From assembly GCA_003480725.1 (NCBI GenBank), contig QUJQ01000010.1, positions 21,910-85,909 of the forward strand: DNA of 64,000 nt. The letters run 5' to 3'. A model generated the notes under the pieces. That model saw only the letters and a list, made by a program, of their open reading frames with translations, ran no database searches and was not told the DNA's origin. How positions within the stretch are numbered: position 1 is the first letter of the stretch; every line of letters begins with the position of its first letter. This DNA comes from Clostridiaceae bacterium AM27-36LB. GTDB lineage: Bacteria; Bacillota; Clostridia; Lachnospirales; Lachnospiraceae. The translations under genes and the position numbers were made by a program. Shown piece after piece: positions 1 to 9,264 of this stretch.

Positions 1-195
1 ATTATCATTGCTACAAAACTGGATAAGATCAAGAGAAGTCAGACGCAGAAGCAGATCAAAGCGATCAAAGAAGGACTGAATCTGCTACCTGGAACAAAAG
101 TGATCCCATTCTCTGCAGAGACCAAACAAGGTCGTGATGAGATCTGGGAGGTCATCAATTCTCTGAGAGAGGATGAATCGGAAGAAGGAGTCTAA
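1..195 (+). CDS. ysxC: Ribosome-assembly GTPase YsxC/EngB, C-terminal part
   Basis: Frame 1 is open from the window edge to a TAA and has no start, so this is the tail of a gene that begins further left. The residues IIIATKLDKI carry the TKxD guanine-specificity motif (G4), and VIPFSAETKQG fits the G5 loop of the YsxC/YihA/EngB family. These are cytosolic GTPases needed for assembly of the large ribosomal subunit. The last residues are acidic (EDESEEGV). Only about the last third of the protein is visible, so the G1-G3 motifs cannot be checked. The stop lies 1 nt before the next gene's start, which suggests co-transcription. Confidence 0.8.
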   Translation: MIIATKLDKIKRSQTQKQIKAIKEGLNLLPGTKVIPFSAETKQGRDEIWEVINSLREDESEEGV

Positions 196-196
196 G

Positions 197-1351
197 ATGA
201 GCGAAGATGCGCATAAAACAACTGAGGGAGCAGTGTTGATAAAGCGGATCGGACGAAATGTACTGAATGTGGGGATCTTCCTTGTGGAAGTCCTGTTCCT
301 GATACTGGCAGGACCGGCATTGCTGAAGTTTTTCATGCCGGTGGTGCTGGGCTGGCTGATCGCCTGTATTGCCAATCCGCTGGTGAAATTTCTGGAGAAA
401 CGGCTGCACATTGTGCGAAAGCACAGTTCCTTTGTGGTGATCTTGGGAGCGATCCTGTTGATCGTGCTGGGATGCTATTATGGAATTACCGCGCTGTTTT
501 ATGAAGGTGCGAAGATCGTGGAGCGTTTCCCGGCTTATTATGCGACCTTGCTGGATAGCCTGAATCACCTGGGAGACCAGCTGCAGCAGCTGGTTGGCCG
601 TATGTCGCCGGAGATGAGTGATAAGATCGAACAATTGACGGATCTGATCACTTCCAACCTGGGACAGATTGCCGGAAGTCTGGGAAGCATTACGGTAGGT
701 GCTGCAGGAAATGTGGCAAAGAACATTCCGTCAATTCTGATATCGTTTTTATTTACTCTGCTGTTCGCTTACTTTTTTATTGCGCAGAGAGACCGGATCC
801 AGAAGATGGCGAGAAAGCTGGTTCCAACGGATACAGCAGAACAGCTGAAGCTGGTATGGAATCGACTCGCCTATGCGTTGGGCGGATATTTCCGTGCACA
901 GTTCAAGATCATGGGAATCGTAGGAATCATTCTATTTGTTGGATTCCTGGTCATGAGAATTGAGTATGCAGTATTCCTTGCGTTGATCATTGCGGTTCTG
1001 GATTTCCTGCCTATGCTGGGAACCGGAACAGTGATGATCCCATGGGCGCTGTATCTGGTGCTGTGCGGTAATCTCCCGCTGGCAGCAGGACTGGTGATCC
1101 TCTATGCCGTGACTCAGGTCACAAGACAGCTGATCCAGCCGAAGATGGTGAGTGACAGCATCGGCATAGATACACTGACCACACTGGTATTCATGTTCAT
1201 TGGCTGGCGTGCTGCCGGTCTGATTGGCATGATCGTTGCAGTTCCGGTGGGACTGATCATCCTGAAGCTTTCGGAGGCAGGAGCATTCGACCATATCCTG
1301 AAAAGCATCAAAGAATTGAGAGAAGATATTCATACATTGAGAAGAGGATAA
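197..1351 (+). CDS. AI-2E family transporter (PerM/YhhT-like)
   Basis: A 384-residue polytopic membrane protein. Two hydrophobic segments lie near residues 25-60 and another near 75-100. A soluble stretch of about 80 residues rich in Gln/Asp/Glu follows, then a block of C-terminal helices. The motif DFLPMLGTGTVMIPW and the PKMVSDSIGID segment are typical of the AI-2E/PerM superfamily. Members have been tied to autoinducer-2 export, Na+/H+ exchange or unknown efflux, so the substrate here is not known. I prefer ATG 197 over the in-frame ATG at 173, because a GGAG lies about 7 nt upstream of 197 and the earlier start overlaps ysxC. A terminator follows. Confidence 0.8.
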   Translation: MSEDAHKTTEGAVLIKRIGRNVLNVGIFLVEVLFLILAGPALLKFFMPVVLGWLIACIANPLVKFLEKRLHIVRKHSSFVVILGAILLIVLGCYYGITALFYEGAKIVERFPAYYATLLDSLNHLGDQLQQLVGRMSPEMSDKIEQLTDLITSNLGQIAGSLGSITVGAAGNVAKNIPSILISFLFTLLFAYFFIAQRDRIQKMARKLVPTDTAEQLKLVWNRLAYALGGYFRAQFKIMGIVGIILFVGFLVMRIEYAVFLALIIAVLDFLPMLGTGTVMIPWALYLVLCGNLPLAAGLVILYAVTQVTRQLIQPKMVSDSIGIDTLTTLVFMFIGWRAAGLIGMIVAVPVGLIILKLSEAGAFDHILKSIKELREDIHTLRRG

Positions 1352-1355
1352 AATG

Positions 1356-1407
1356 ACCTTCAGAGTGCATTCGCAAAATTGCATTTGCGGATGCACTCTG
1401 AAGGTTT
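1356..1407. terminator. Bidirectional terminator between convergent genes
   Basis: CCTTCAGAGTGCAT pairs with ATGCACTCTGAAGG around an inner stem of TCGCAAA/TTTGCGG type. The long hairpin sits between the ends of two convergent genes and has a T-rich flank on one side and an A-rich flank on the other, so it can serve both strands. Confidence 0.7.
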
Positions 1408-1918
1408 ACAAGAGTTCTTTCATGATCGTAGCATAAATATTCTGGCTTTTTTCAGCCCAGTGACTGCAGGCGGATTCCGCCTGCTTTTTTGATGGAACCT
1501 GGAAAGTCAGGTCGATCAGATTGGAATCCTGCTCACGAACGCGGCAGCGTACCACGTACTCACCATTATTTCCTACAAAATAATCAGCGGTGGTAGACAG
1601 AGCTTCACGGATCGCGATCTTGTGTTCCTCCAGGTAATTGTGAATATCTGTCAGGATCGCATCAGAGATCTTATTCCCAAAAAATTCCAGTGTATTTTTT
1701 CCGGCATCGGTGATGTGATACAGAGAATTATTTCGCTTGGTAGTCACATTTACAAGACCGGTCTCATCCATCTCGGAGAGTGCCTGCTGAACGGTGAAAT
1801 AATTGGTGTATTCTTTGTCCAGAATAAATTCCGTGATCTGAGAGTTGGTCAGCGGATATTCCACCTGTTCCAGCATTTTCAGAATGATCAGTTTATATAA
1901 ACTCAGCGTATCAGCCAT
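1406..1918 (-). CDS. DUF4364 family protein, predicted DNA-binding
   Basis: A 170-residue protein beginning MADTLSLYKLIILKMLEQ. The first ~75 residues look like a winged-helix fold (LTNSQITEFILDKEYTNYFTVQQAL, then a DETGLV turn). This is the usual architecture of DUF4364, a Clostridia family of probable transcription regulators. The rest is an alpha/beta domain of unknown role. No catalytic motif is visible. It is the second gene of a minus-strand pair and its start overlaps the radical SAM gene's stop by 8 nt, suggesting translational coupling. The target genes are unknown. Confidence 0.75.
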   Translation of the reverse strand: MADTLSLYKLIILKMLEQVEYPLTNSQITEFILDKEYTNYFTVQQALSEMDETGLVNVTTKRNNSLYHITDAGKNTLEFFGNKISDAILTDIHNYLEEHKIAIREALSTTADYFVGNNGEYVVRCRVREQDSNLIDLTFQVPSKKQAESACSHWAEKSQNIYATIMKELL

Positions 1919-2855
1919 ATGGTGTCTCCTTCTTTCTATATTTTTTCCCCTGCCACGTATCTTGCAGGCGGAATTCTCGGTGAATACTGTTCAGCACGGT
2001 TCTCTTTGCCAGACTCCAGCGGGGCTCGATGAGCAGATCCTTAGGACCATCACCGGTCAGCCGGTGGATGACCAGATCAGGGCGTAAGATCTCTACGCAG
2101 GCGGGGATCAGCTTCACATATTCCTCCATAGTAAATATGTGGAACGGGTCTTCCGCGTAGCGGACTGCCAGGTCTGTTCCTTTCAAAATATGCAGAAGCT
2201 GGAGCTTTATGCCTTGAATATCCTGATCGTTCAGATAATGCAGGGTTTCAAACATCCGCTCCTGGTCTTCTCCGGGAAGTCCGAGGATTGTGTGGACGAT
2301 CACTTCCAGACCAGCCGCACGCAGACGGTTCACCGCATCCTCAAAGACGGACAGGGGATAACCGCGCCGGATATCACGGGCAGTATCCTCATGCATGGTC
2401 TGAAGTCCAAGCTCCACCCAGACGGGCTTGATCTGATTTAACTGGGCCAGCAGCTCCACAATCTCTGGCTGCAGGCAGTCCGGGCGGGTGGCGATAGATA
2501 ATAATACCACCTGAGGATGGGCAATGGCTTCTGTGAAGATGGTCCGCAGATAATCCACCGGTGCATAGGTATTGGTAAATGCCTGAAAATAGGCAATGTA
2601 TGCATTGACCGGGCGTTTGCGGGAGAGCCGTTCCTTGCCGGATTCAATCTGTTCCCGGATGGAGAGGGCCGGATCGGAGGCAAATTCGCCGGAACCGCCG
2701 CCGCTGCAGAAGATGCAGCCTCCGTGACCTACAGTGCCGTCCCGGTTAGGACAGGTCATGCCGCCGTTTAACGCCAGTCGATATACTTTTTCTCCGAACC
2801 GTTTTTTTAACTCATAGTCCAGAGAGTGGTAAGGTTTGTCATTCCATAGTCTCAT
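1911..2855 (-). CDS. TIGR01212 family radical SAM protein (YhcC-like)
   Basis: A 314-residue protein with an N-terminal cluster CPNRDGTVGHGGCIFC. This gives the wide-spaced Cys-x(n)-Cys-x2-Cys iron-sulfur site of the TIGR01212/YhcC subgroup rather than the common CxxxCxxC. GGGSGEF, a central VWVELGLQT strand and IVHTILGLPGE follow, all usual for the SAM-radical barrel. The C-terminal KYRKKETPYG is basic. The substrate of this family is not firmly known; RNA or protein modification is an inference. It is the first gene of a two-gene minus-strand operon, with rho divergent upstream. Confidence 0.8.
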   Translation of the reverse strand: MRLWNDKPYHSLDYELKKRFGEKVYRLALNGGMTCPNRDGTVGHGGCIFCSGGGSGEFASDPALSIREQIESGKERLSRKRPVNAYIAYFQAFTNTYAPVDYLRTIFTEAIAHPQVVLLSIATRPDCLQPEIVELLAQLNQIKPVWVELGLQTMHEDTARDIRRGYPLSVFEDAVNRLRAAGLEVIVHTILGLPGEDQERMFETLHYLNDQDIQGIKLQLLHILKGTDLAVRYAEDPFHIFTMEEYVKLIPACVEILRPDLVIHRLTGDGPKDLLIEPRWSLAKRTVLNSIHREFRLQDTWQGKKYRKKETPYG

Positions 2856-2902
2856 ATATTCAATCTATCATAGGAAAAAATAAAAATCAATGAAAGTTTC
2901 CC

Positions 2903-2931
2903 TTTTCATTTAGGGATAAAGAGAGTATACT
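2903..2931 (+). promoter_or_regulatory. Predicted sigma-A promoter of rho
   Basis: TTTTCA and TATACT are separated by exactly 17 nt. The first base of the message would lie near 2938, giving a leader of about 125 nt before rho. The leader is long enough for autoregulation, which is common for rho, but I see no clear hairpin in it. Confidence 0.5.
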
Positions 2932-3066
2932 AAAATAGTATTGGTGAAGAAAGACAGGTATTCACCGACAGACAGATTCCATACAACCATTTCGCACGTC
3001 AGGCGGAACATTTCCCCATTTAGTTAAGACAACAGATGACGAAGAAAAAAATCGCAGGAGGATTTT

Positions 3067-4407
3067 ATGGCAGATAATATGAAAGAAAAATATGAGTCTC
3101 TTTCTCTGGCAGTATTAAGAGATGTGGCTAAGAGCAGAGGCATCAAAGGAACCTCTACCATGCGGAAAGAGGCCGTGATCCAGGTGATGCTGGCAGAAGA
3201 CGAGAAGGAAAGAGCTGCAGAGTCAGTGAAAGCGCAGGCTGCAGACAGCGGACGCACCGTGGCTGATATGGAACAGCTGGACAGTGGACAAACCGTGACC
3301 GGTATTCTGGAAGTTATGGCAGACGGTTTTGGATTTATCAGAAGTGATCATTATCTTCCGGGAGAGCATGACGTCTACGTATCTCCGGCACAGATCCGCA
3401 GATTCGGACTGAAGACCGGTGATATCCTGGTTGGAAATACGAAGATTAAGACGGAAAAAGAAAAATTCAGTGCATTGTTATATCTGAAAAGTGTGAATGA
3501 TCTGAATCCGGATGTAAATGCAAAACGTCCGAATTTTGAAGATCTGACTCCGATCTTTCCGAATCAGAGAATCCGTCTGGAACGGAAAGGAGGAAGTACG
3601 GCAGTCCGTGTGATGGATGAGATCGCACCCATCGGAAAAGGACAGCGTGGTATGATCGTGGCTCCTCCGAAAGCAGGTAAGACAACCCTTCTGAAAGAAG
3701 TGGCAAAATCCATTACCACCAACAATCCGGAGATGTATCTGATCATCCTTCTGATCGATGAGCGTCCGGAGGAGGTTACGGATGTAAAAGAGGCGATCGA
3801 GGGACAGCATGTGGAGGTTGTCTATTCTACCTTCGATGAACTGGCTGAGCGCCACAAGAGAGTGTCAGAGATGGTGATCGAACGTGCAAAGCGTATGGTA
3901 GAGTCAGGAAAAGACGTAGTGATCCTTCTGGACAGCATCACCCGACTGGCCCGTGCCTACAACCTGATCGTTCCGCCAAGCGGACGTACCCTGTCCGGTG
4001 GTCTTGATCCGGCTGCATTGCATATGCCGAAGCGTTTCTTCGGTGCAGCGAGAAACTTAAGAGAAGGCGGAAGCCTGACCATTCTTGCAACAGCTCTGGT
4101 TGATACGGGAAGCAAGATGGATGACGTGGTCTACGAGGAGTTCAAGAGTACCGGCAACATGGAACTGGTGCTTGACCGGAAGCTGTCCGAGAAGAGAATC
4201 TTCCCTGCTATCGATATTCCCAAATCCAGTACCCGTCGAGATGATCTTCTGCTGGATCCGGACGAGCAGCAGGCTATGGACAATATCCGTAAAGCACTCA
4301 ACGGAATGAAAGCAGACGACGCCGTAGAGACCATCCTCAACCTGTTCTCACGGACCAAAGACAATAAAGAATTTGCACAAAATGCAAAACAGACAAGATT
4401 TTTCTAA
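3067..4407 (+). CDS. rho: Transcription termination factor Rho
   Basis: A 446-residue hexameric RNA helicase that ends transcription. Residues ~10-45 ([15 protein letters not shown]) form the Rho N-terminal helical domain. Residues ~80-150 form the cold-shock-like RNA-binding domain ([15 protein letters not shown]). The ATPase domain shows Walker [11 protein letters not shown] near residue 199, a DERPEEV motif, [11 protein letters not shown] and the Q-loop region [10 protein letters not shown]. The protein is slightly longer than E. coli Rho (419 aa) because of a linker after the N-terminal domain that is rich in Glu and Ala. The start has GGAGGATTTT just upstream. The gene is monocistronic, and the rpmE promoter begins right after it. 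Confidence 0.95.
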   Translation: MADNMKEKYESLSLAVLRDVAKSRGIKGTSTMRKEAVIQVMLAEDEKERAAESVKAQAADSGRTVADMEQLDSGQTVTGILEVMADGFGFIRSDHYLPGEHDVYVSPAQIRRFGLKTGDILVGNTKIKTEKEKFSALLYLKSVNDLNPDVNAKRPNFEDLTPIFPNQRIRLERKGGSTAVRVMDEIAPIGKGQRGMIVAPPKAGKTTLLKEVAKSITTNNPEMYLIILLIDERPEEVTDVKEAIEGQHVEVVYSTFDELAERHKRVSEMVIERAKRMVESGKDVVILLDSITRLARAYNLIVPPSGRTLSGGLDPAALHMPKRFFGAARNLREGGSLTILATALVDTGSKMDDVVYEEFKSTGNMELVLDRKLSEKRIFPAIDIPKSSTRRDDLLLDPDEQQAMDNIRKALNGMKADDAVETILNLFSRTKDNKEFAQNAKQTRFF

Positions 4408-4414
4408 GAAATTC

Positions 4415-4443
4415 TTGCATCAGGCATGTGCCTGTGCTATAAT
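4415..4443 (+). promoter_or_regulatory. Predicted promoter of rpmE
   Basis: TTGCAT, a 17-nt spacer and a perfect TATAAT lie a few bases after the rho stop. This is one of the best sigma-A matches in the window and fits strong expression of a ribosomal protein gene. Confidence 0.7.
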
Positions 4444-4449
4444 CTAATG

Positions 4450-4598
4450 GCTAATGTAGGTGATTGCCCACAGGCAATCAGAGAACCGCAGGGACTTGCG
4501 GGGTTAGCCCGGGATATCTTACCGTGGAAGTATCGGAGCGGTATTGGCCGGGAATCAGCACTTGTGCTGGAAGTTCACGAATAATAAGAGAGGTGAAA
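4450..4598 (+). ncRNA. Structured 5' leader of rpmE (possible L31 autoregulatory leader)
   Basis: About 150 nt lie between the promoter and the rpmE start without an ORF of their own. They hold several hairpins: GATTGCC/GGCAATC with a 4-nt loop, ACCGCAG/TTGCGGGGT, and AGCACTTGTGCT near the end. L31 leaders are known in Firmicutes. I have not compared this one with the published consensus, so the identity is an inference from position and structure. Confidence 0.45.
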
Positions 4599-4603
4599 AG
4601 AAT

Positions 4604-4807
4604 ATGAGAGAAGGAATCCATCCGGAGTACTATCAGGCAACCGTAACCTGCAACTGCGGTAACACATTTGTTACCGGTTCTACCAAATCTGATATCCATG
4701 TGGAGATCTGTTCCAAGTGTCATTCATTCTACACTGGACAGCAGAAAGTGGCAGCAGCCCGCGGACGTATTGATAAGTTCAATCGTAAATATGGTATCAG
4801 CAAATAA
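4604..4807 (+). CDS. rpmE: 50S ribosomal protein L31
   Basis: A 67-residue protein beginning [19 protein letters not shown]. Cys residues in CNCG and CSKCH give the four-Cys zinc-binding (C+) form of L31. [20 protein letters not shown] is the conserved core. ATG 4604 is chosen because AGAGAGGTG lies directly upstream and the protein then matches usual L31 length. The upstream in-frame ATG at 4544 would add a tail not found in L31. A long leader precedes it and a clear terminator follows. Confidence 0.95.
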   Translation: MREGIHPEYYQATVTCNCGNTFVTGSTKSDIHVEICSKCHSFYTGQQKVAAARGRIDKFNRKYGISK

Positions 4808-4821
4808 GATTGCTAAAAGTA

Positions 4822-4856
4822 AGGTTGAGGTTAGAAGTAATCTCAACCTATTTTTA
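4822..4856 (+). terminator. rpmE terminator
   Basis: AGGTTGAG and CTCAACCT form an 8-bp stem with a 12-nt loop, followed by ATTTTTAATT. Confidence 0.8.
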
Positions 4857-4879
4857 ATTAAACCAAAGGATGTGAAATA

Positions 4880-5911
4880 TTGAAACCATCAGGAATAGGC
4901 GGTCAGGCAGTGCTGGAAGGCATTATGATGAAAAATAAGAGCCAGTACTCCGTAGCCGTGAGAAGACCGGACGGCGAGATCGAGGTAAAGACTGACGAGT
5001 ATGTTGGTATTGCAGGAGACAAAGCTTGGGCGAAGCTGCCGTTGATCCGGGGAATGGTGAATTTTATAGATTCTATGATCCTGGGAATGAAGACTCTGTC
5101 CTGGTCCGCAAGCTTTTATGAGGATGAGGAAGAAGAGGCAAAGCCGGGAAAATTTGAGAAATTTCTTCTGAAGCTGTTTGGTGAGAAGGCAGAGAAAGTA
5201 GTGATGGGAGCGACCGTGGCATTTTCTGTGATCATGGCAGTGCTGATCTTTATGCTGCTTCCCTACTTCCTGTCCGGACTTTTTCGGAAATTTATCGTAT
5301 CCAATACACTGCTGGCCATTGTGGAAGGCTGTATCCGCATGGGAATCTTCATTCTCTATGTGGCACTGATCTCTTCCATGAAGGATATCCGCAGAACGTA
5401 TATGTATCATGGTGCAGAGCACAAGTGTATCAACTGCATTGAGCGCGGAAGAGCACTGAGTGTGAGAAATGTGCGGAAAAGCTCCCGTTATCATGCACGC
5501 TGCGGCACCAGCTTCCTGTTCATCGTTATGGTGATCAGTATTATTTTCTTTATCTTCATTCGGGTAGAGTCACCGGTGGCACGAGTGGTCGTCCGTGTGC
5601 TGCTGGTTCCGGTCATTGCCGGAGTGGCATATGAGTTCATCCGCCTGGCAGGACGCAGCAACAATATTGTCATGCGGATCTTAAGTCTTCCGGGCAAAGG
5701 GATGCAGATGCTGACCACCAAAGAGCCGGATGATGACATGATCGAGGTTGCCATCGCAGCAGTGGAAGCAGTCTTTGACTGGAGAGCATTCCAGGGACTC
5801 AAAGATGAGGAGCCGCTGGAGGAGCTGGAGCTGGAACCGGATATGCCAAAGCTGGAATCCGGGCAGACAGACGCATCGGAGCTGGATGAGATCAAGATCG
5901 AGGATCTGTAG
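4880..5911 (+). CDS. DUF1385 domain membrane protein
   Basis: A 343-residue protein starting at TTG with AAAGGATG upstream. It opens with SGIGGQAVLEGIMMKNK, the signature of DUF1385. Transmembrane helices lie near residues 110-140, 150-170, 215-235 and 240-260. Between them is RTYMYHGAEHKCINCIE, a conserved His/Cys patch that could bind metal. The C-terminal ~50 residues are acidic and Leu-rich. The function of the family is not established. It often sits beside prmC and prfA, as here. The TAG stop abuts the prmC ATG, so the genes are probably coupled. Confidence 0.85.
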   Translation: MKPSGIGGQAVLEGIMMKNKSQYSVAVRRPDGEIEVKTDEYVGIAGDKAWAKLPLIRGMVNFIDSMILGMKTLSWSASFYEDEEEEAKPGKFEKFLLKLFGEKAEKVVMGATVAFSVIMAVLIFMLLPYFLSGLFRKFIVSNTLLAIVEGCIRMGIFILYVALISSMKDIRRTYMYHGAEHKCINCIERGRALSVRNVRKSSRYHARCGTSFLFIVMVISIIFFIFIRVESPVARVVVRVLLVPVIAGVAYEFIRLAGRSNNIVMRILSLPGKGMQMLTTKEPDDDMIEVAIAAVEAVFDWRAFQGLKDEEPLEELELEPDMPKLESGQTDASELDEIKIEDL

Positions 5912-6757
5912 ATGACACTGGGAACCTTATTAAAACAAGGAAGAGAGATTCTTCAGAATGCCGGGATCGCAGAGTGGGATCTGGACGCCTGGTATCTGCT
6001 GGAATATGTGACAGGTGTGAGCCGCAGCCAGTATTTTCTGGACCCAGAGCGGGAAGTGCCGCAGGAACAGGAAGCCGCGTACCGTCAGATGATAGACAAG
6101 AGAAGCACCCACATTCCGCTGCAGCATCTGACCGGGGAGCAGGAGTTTATGGGCCTTACATTCAAGGTCAACGAACATGTGCTGATCCCCAGACAGGACA
6201 CCGAGGTGTTGGTGGAAGAGGCACTGAACTATGTGAGGAGCGGCATGGACATTCTGGATGTGTGTACCGGATCGGGATGCATTTTATTGAGCGTTCTGAA
6301 GCTGGGAGAGAAAAAGTGCCGTGGAATCCTTCACGGAACCGGTGTGGATCTGTCCAGAGAGGCTTTGCAGGTGGCAGAAGAAAATGCTGGGCGGCTTCAG
6401 GTAGAAGCCACATTTCTGCACAGCGATCTCTTCGCAGAAGTGCAGGGGCAGTATGACATGATTCTGTCCAATCCACCATATATTGAAAAAGCAGTGGTGG
6501 AGACACTGGAAGAAGAGGTGCGTATCCATGAGCCACGTATGGCACTGGATGGCGGAGAAGACGGCCTTGATTTTTACAGGAAGATCACGGCAGAGAGTGT
6601 GCAGTATTTAAGAAAAGGCGGACGGCTGCTCTTTGAGATCGGCTACGATCAGGGAGAAGCAGTCAGTGCCCTTATGAAGGAACATTTTGCAGAGGTGCGC
6701 GTGATTCAGGATCTGGCAGGACTTGACCGGGTCGTGAGCGGCGTGTACTGTGGTTAA
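5912..6757 (+). CDS. prmC: Release factor glutamine methyltransferase PrmC (HemK)
   Basis: A 281-residue SAM-dependent enzyme that methylates the Gln of the GGQ motif in release factors. Its N-terminal helical substrate domain occupies about residues 1-85 (GVSRSQYFLDPEREV). The Rossmann methyltransferase domain shows ILDVCTGSGCI for SAM binding and the catalytic NPPY motif in ILSNPPYIEK. The length matches the family. Its substrate gene prfA lies 18 nt downstream, the classic prmC-prfA pairing. Confidence 0.93.
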   Translation: MTLGTLLKQGREILQNAGIAEWDLDAWYLLEYVTGVSRSQYFLDPEREVPQEQEAAYRQMIDKRSTHIPLQHLTGEQEFMGLTFKVNEHVLIPRQDTEVLVEEALNYVRSGMDILDVCTGSGCILLSVLKLGEKKCRGILHGTGVDLSREALQVAEENAGRLQVEATFLHSDLFAEVQGQYDMILSNPPYIEKAVVETLEEEVRIHEPRMALDGGEDGLDFYRKITAESVQYLRKGGRLLFEIGYDQGEAVSALMKEHFAEVRVIQDLAGLDRVVSGVYCG

Positions 6758-6775
6758 TGATATGGAGGAAAAAAG

Positions 6776-7849
6776 ATGTTTGATAAACTGGAAGATCTGG
6801 TAAGACGGTTTGAAGAGATCACCAACGAACTGACCGAACCGTCGGTAGTCAATGACCAGAATCGTTTCCGCAAGCTGATGAAGGAGCAGTCTGACCTGCA
6901 GCCGCTGGTGGATGCCTACACAGAATATCGGAAATGTCAGGAAACCGTAGAAGACAGTCTCGCCATGCTGGAGAGCGAGTCTGATGATGAGATGCGTGAG
7001 ATGCTCAAGGAAGAGATGTCTGACGCGAAGAAGCGGATCATAGAGCTGGAACAGGAGATGAAGATCCTGCTTCTGCCCAAGGATCCTAATGATGAGAAGA
7101 ACGTTATCGTGGAGATCCGTGCCGGCGCAGGTGGAGATGAGGCAGCTCTGTTCGCAGCTGAGGTCTATCGGATGTATGTGCATTATGCAGAGTCCAGACG
7201 CTGGAAGACGGAGATCGTGGAGTGCGACGAGATCGGTATCGGCGGTATGAAGAGTGTGACCTTTATGATCAATGGTCAGGGCGCATATTCCATGATGAAA
7301 TATGAGTCTGGCGTTCATCGTGTGCAGCGTGTGCCGGAGACAGAGTCCGGTGGACGTATCCATACATCAACGATCAGTGTGGCAGTGATGCCGGAGGTAG
7401 ATGAGGATATTGATATCAAGATCGAGGACAAAGATATCCGTATCGACGTTATGCGTGCATCCGGTAACGGTGGACAGTGCGTCAACACCACAGACTCCGC
7501 AGTGCGTCTGACGCATTACCCGACTGGAATCGTGGTATACAGCCAGACCGAGAAATCACAGCTCCAGAATAAAGCAAAGGCATTTGCACTGCTTCGTGCA
7601 AAGCTGTATGATATTGAACAGCAGCAGAGACATGATGCGGAGGCAGAGATGCGCCGCAGCCAGATCGGTACCGGAGACCGTTCCGAGAAGATCCGTACCT
7701 ACAACTTCCCGCAGGGACGTGTGACCGATCACCGGATCAACCTGACACTGTATAAGCTTGATAAGATCATGAATGGAGATATCCAGGAGATCATCGATGC
7801 CTGTATCGCAGCCGATCAGGCAAAGAAGCTGGCAAATATGAACGATTAA
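6776..7849 (+). CDS. prfA: Peptide chain release factor 1
   Basis: A 357-residue class I release factor for UAA and UAG. The N-terminal helical domain is followed by [17 protein letters not shown] and then the GGQ loop [18 protein letters not shown]. The residue after GGQ is Cys where His is common; this does not touch the Gln that PrmC methylates. The expected PxT stop-recognition region falls in the [15 protein letters not shown] segment. The start has GGAGGAAAAAAG upstream. Confidence 0.95.
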   Translation: MFDKLEDLVRRFEEITNELTEPSVVNDQNRFRKLMKEQSDLQPLVDAYTEYRKCQETVEDSLAMLESESDDEMREMLKEEMSDAKKRIIELEQEMKILLLPKDPNDEKNVIVEIRAGAGGDEAALFAAEVYRMYVHYAESRRWKTEIVECDEIGIGGMKSVTFMINGQGAYSMMKYESGVHRVQRVPETESGGRIHTSTISVAVMPEVDEDIDIKIEDKDIRIDVMRASGNGGQCVNTTDSAVRLTHYPTGIVVYSQTEKSQLQNKAKAFALLRAKLYDIEQQQRHDAEAEMRRSQIGTGDRSEKIRTYNFPQGRVTDHRINLTLYKLDKIMNGDIQEIIDACIAADQAKKLANMND

Positions 7850-7911
7850 GGTCTTCGCTGTCAGATGACCTTATAAAAAAATATATTAAGTAGGATAGTA
7901 AGGAGCAAAAC

Positions 7912-9246
7912 ATGGGAAAATATTTTGGAACAGACGGCTTTCGTGGAGAAGCAAACGTAAATCTGACCGTTGAGCATGCCTACAAAGTAGGTCGTTTCCT
8001 TGGCTGGTACTATGGCAGGGAACACAAAGCACAGGTTGTGATCGGAAAAGATACCAGAAGATCCAGCTATATGTTTGAGTACTCACTGGTAGCAGGTCTG
8101 ACTGCATCCGGAGCAGATGTATATCTGCTTCATGTAACCACCACACCGAGCGTATCTTACGTGGTAAGGACCGAAGGCTTTGACTGCGGCATCATGATCT
8201 CTGCCAGCCACAACCCGTTCTATGATAATGGAATCAAGATCATCAACGGAAACGGCTACAAGCTGGAAGCAGATGTGGAGCAGAAGATCGAGGATTATAT
8301 TGATGGCAAGACCGAAGAGATCCCATTTGCAACCAGAGAAAATATCGGACGCACGGTGGACTTTTCTGCAGGCCGTAACCGCTACATCGGTTATCTGATC
8401 TCCCTGCCCACACGTTCCTTCAAGACCATGCGTGTAGGACTTGACTGTTCCAACGGAAGTGCATCTTCCATTGCCAAGAGTGTATTTGATGCACTGGGGG
8501 CTAAGACCTATGTGATCAACAACGAACCGGACGGAACCAACATCAACCGTGACTGCGGATCCACCCATATCGAAGGACTGCAGGCATTTGTAAAAGAAAA
8601 AGGACTGGATGTAGGATTCGCTTATGACGGAGACGCAGACCGCTGCCTGGCAGTAGATGAAAATGGAAATGTGATCGATGGAGACCTGATCCTCTATGTG
8701 TGTGGTAAATATCTCAAAGAGATCGGACAGCTCAAGGATGATATGATCGTTACCACCGTCATGTCCAATATTGGTCTGTACAAGGCATGCGACAAAGTTG
8801 GACTTCATTACCAGCAGACCAAGGTCGGCGATAAATATGTATTTGAAAATATGATGGAGAACGGCTATCGTCTGGGCGGTGAGCAGTCTGGCCATATTAT
8901 TTTCAGCAAACATGCGACTACAGGTGACGGTATCCTGACTTCCCTGAAGATCATGGAAGTGCTGCTGGAGAAGAAGACGACACTGGGAATGCTGGCATCT
9001 GAGGTGAAGATCTATCCACAGCTGCTGGAGAACTTACGAGTGACAGACAAGAAAGCAGTGTTGGAGCATCCGGCGGTAAAAGAAGTGATCGAACAGGTGA
9101 AAGAAGATCTGGGAAGCGACGGACGTATCCTGGTGCGTGAGAGCGGTACGGAGCCGCTGCTGCGTGTCATGGTAGAGGCAACCACCCAGGAGCTTTGCAA
9201 AGAATATGTTGGAAAAGTAATTGAAACTATGAAGAGTATCATGTAG
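7912..9246 (+). CDS. glmM: Phosphoglucosamine mutase
   Basis: A 444-residue member of the alpha-D-phosphohexomutase family, converting glucosamine-6-phosphate to glucosamine-1-phosphate for peptidoglycan precursor synthesis. It begins with the GlmM opening YFGTDGFRGEANV. The catalytic serine lies in ISASHNPFYDNGIK, the Mg-binding loop is YDGDADRC, the sugar loop is GGEQSGH and the phosphate loop is RESGTEPLLRV. The length fits GlmM rather than the longer PgcA. A sugar nucleotidyltransferase follows 18 nt later, in keeping with nucleotide-sugar metabolism. Confidence 0.9.
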   Translation: MGKYFGTDGFRGEANVNLTVEHAYKVGRFLGWYYGREHKAQVVIGKDTRRSSYMFEYSLVAGLTASGADVYLLHVTTTPSVSYVVRTEGFDCGIMISASHNPFYDNGIKIINGNGYKLEADVEQKIEDYIDGKTEEIPFATRENIGRTVDFSAGRNRYIGYLISLPTRSFKTMRVGLDCSNGSASSIAKSVFDALGAKTYVINNEPDGTNINRDCGSTHIEGLQAFVKEKGLDVGFAYDGDADRCLAVDENGNVIDGDLILYVCGKYLKEIGQLKDDMIVTTVMSNIGLYKACDKVGLHYQQTKVGDKYVFENMMENGYRLGGEQSGHIIFSKHATTGDGILTSLKIMEVLLEKKTTLGMLASEVKIYPQLLENLRVTDKKAVLEHPAVKEVIEQVKEDLGSDGRILVRESGTEPLLRVMVEATTQELCKEYVGKVIETMKSIM

Positions 9247-9264
9247 GAATACAGGAGGGGAAAC

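Noticed and set aside
8083..8913. Minus-strand 276-codon frame opposite glmM
   Set aside because: Shadow frame inside a conserved enzyme gene.
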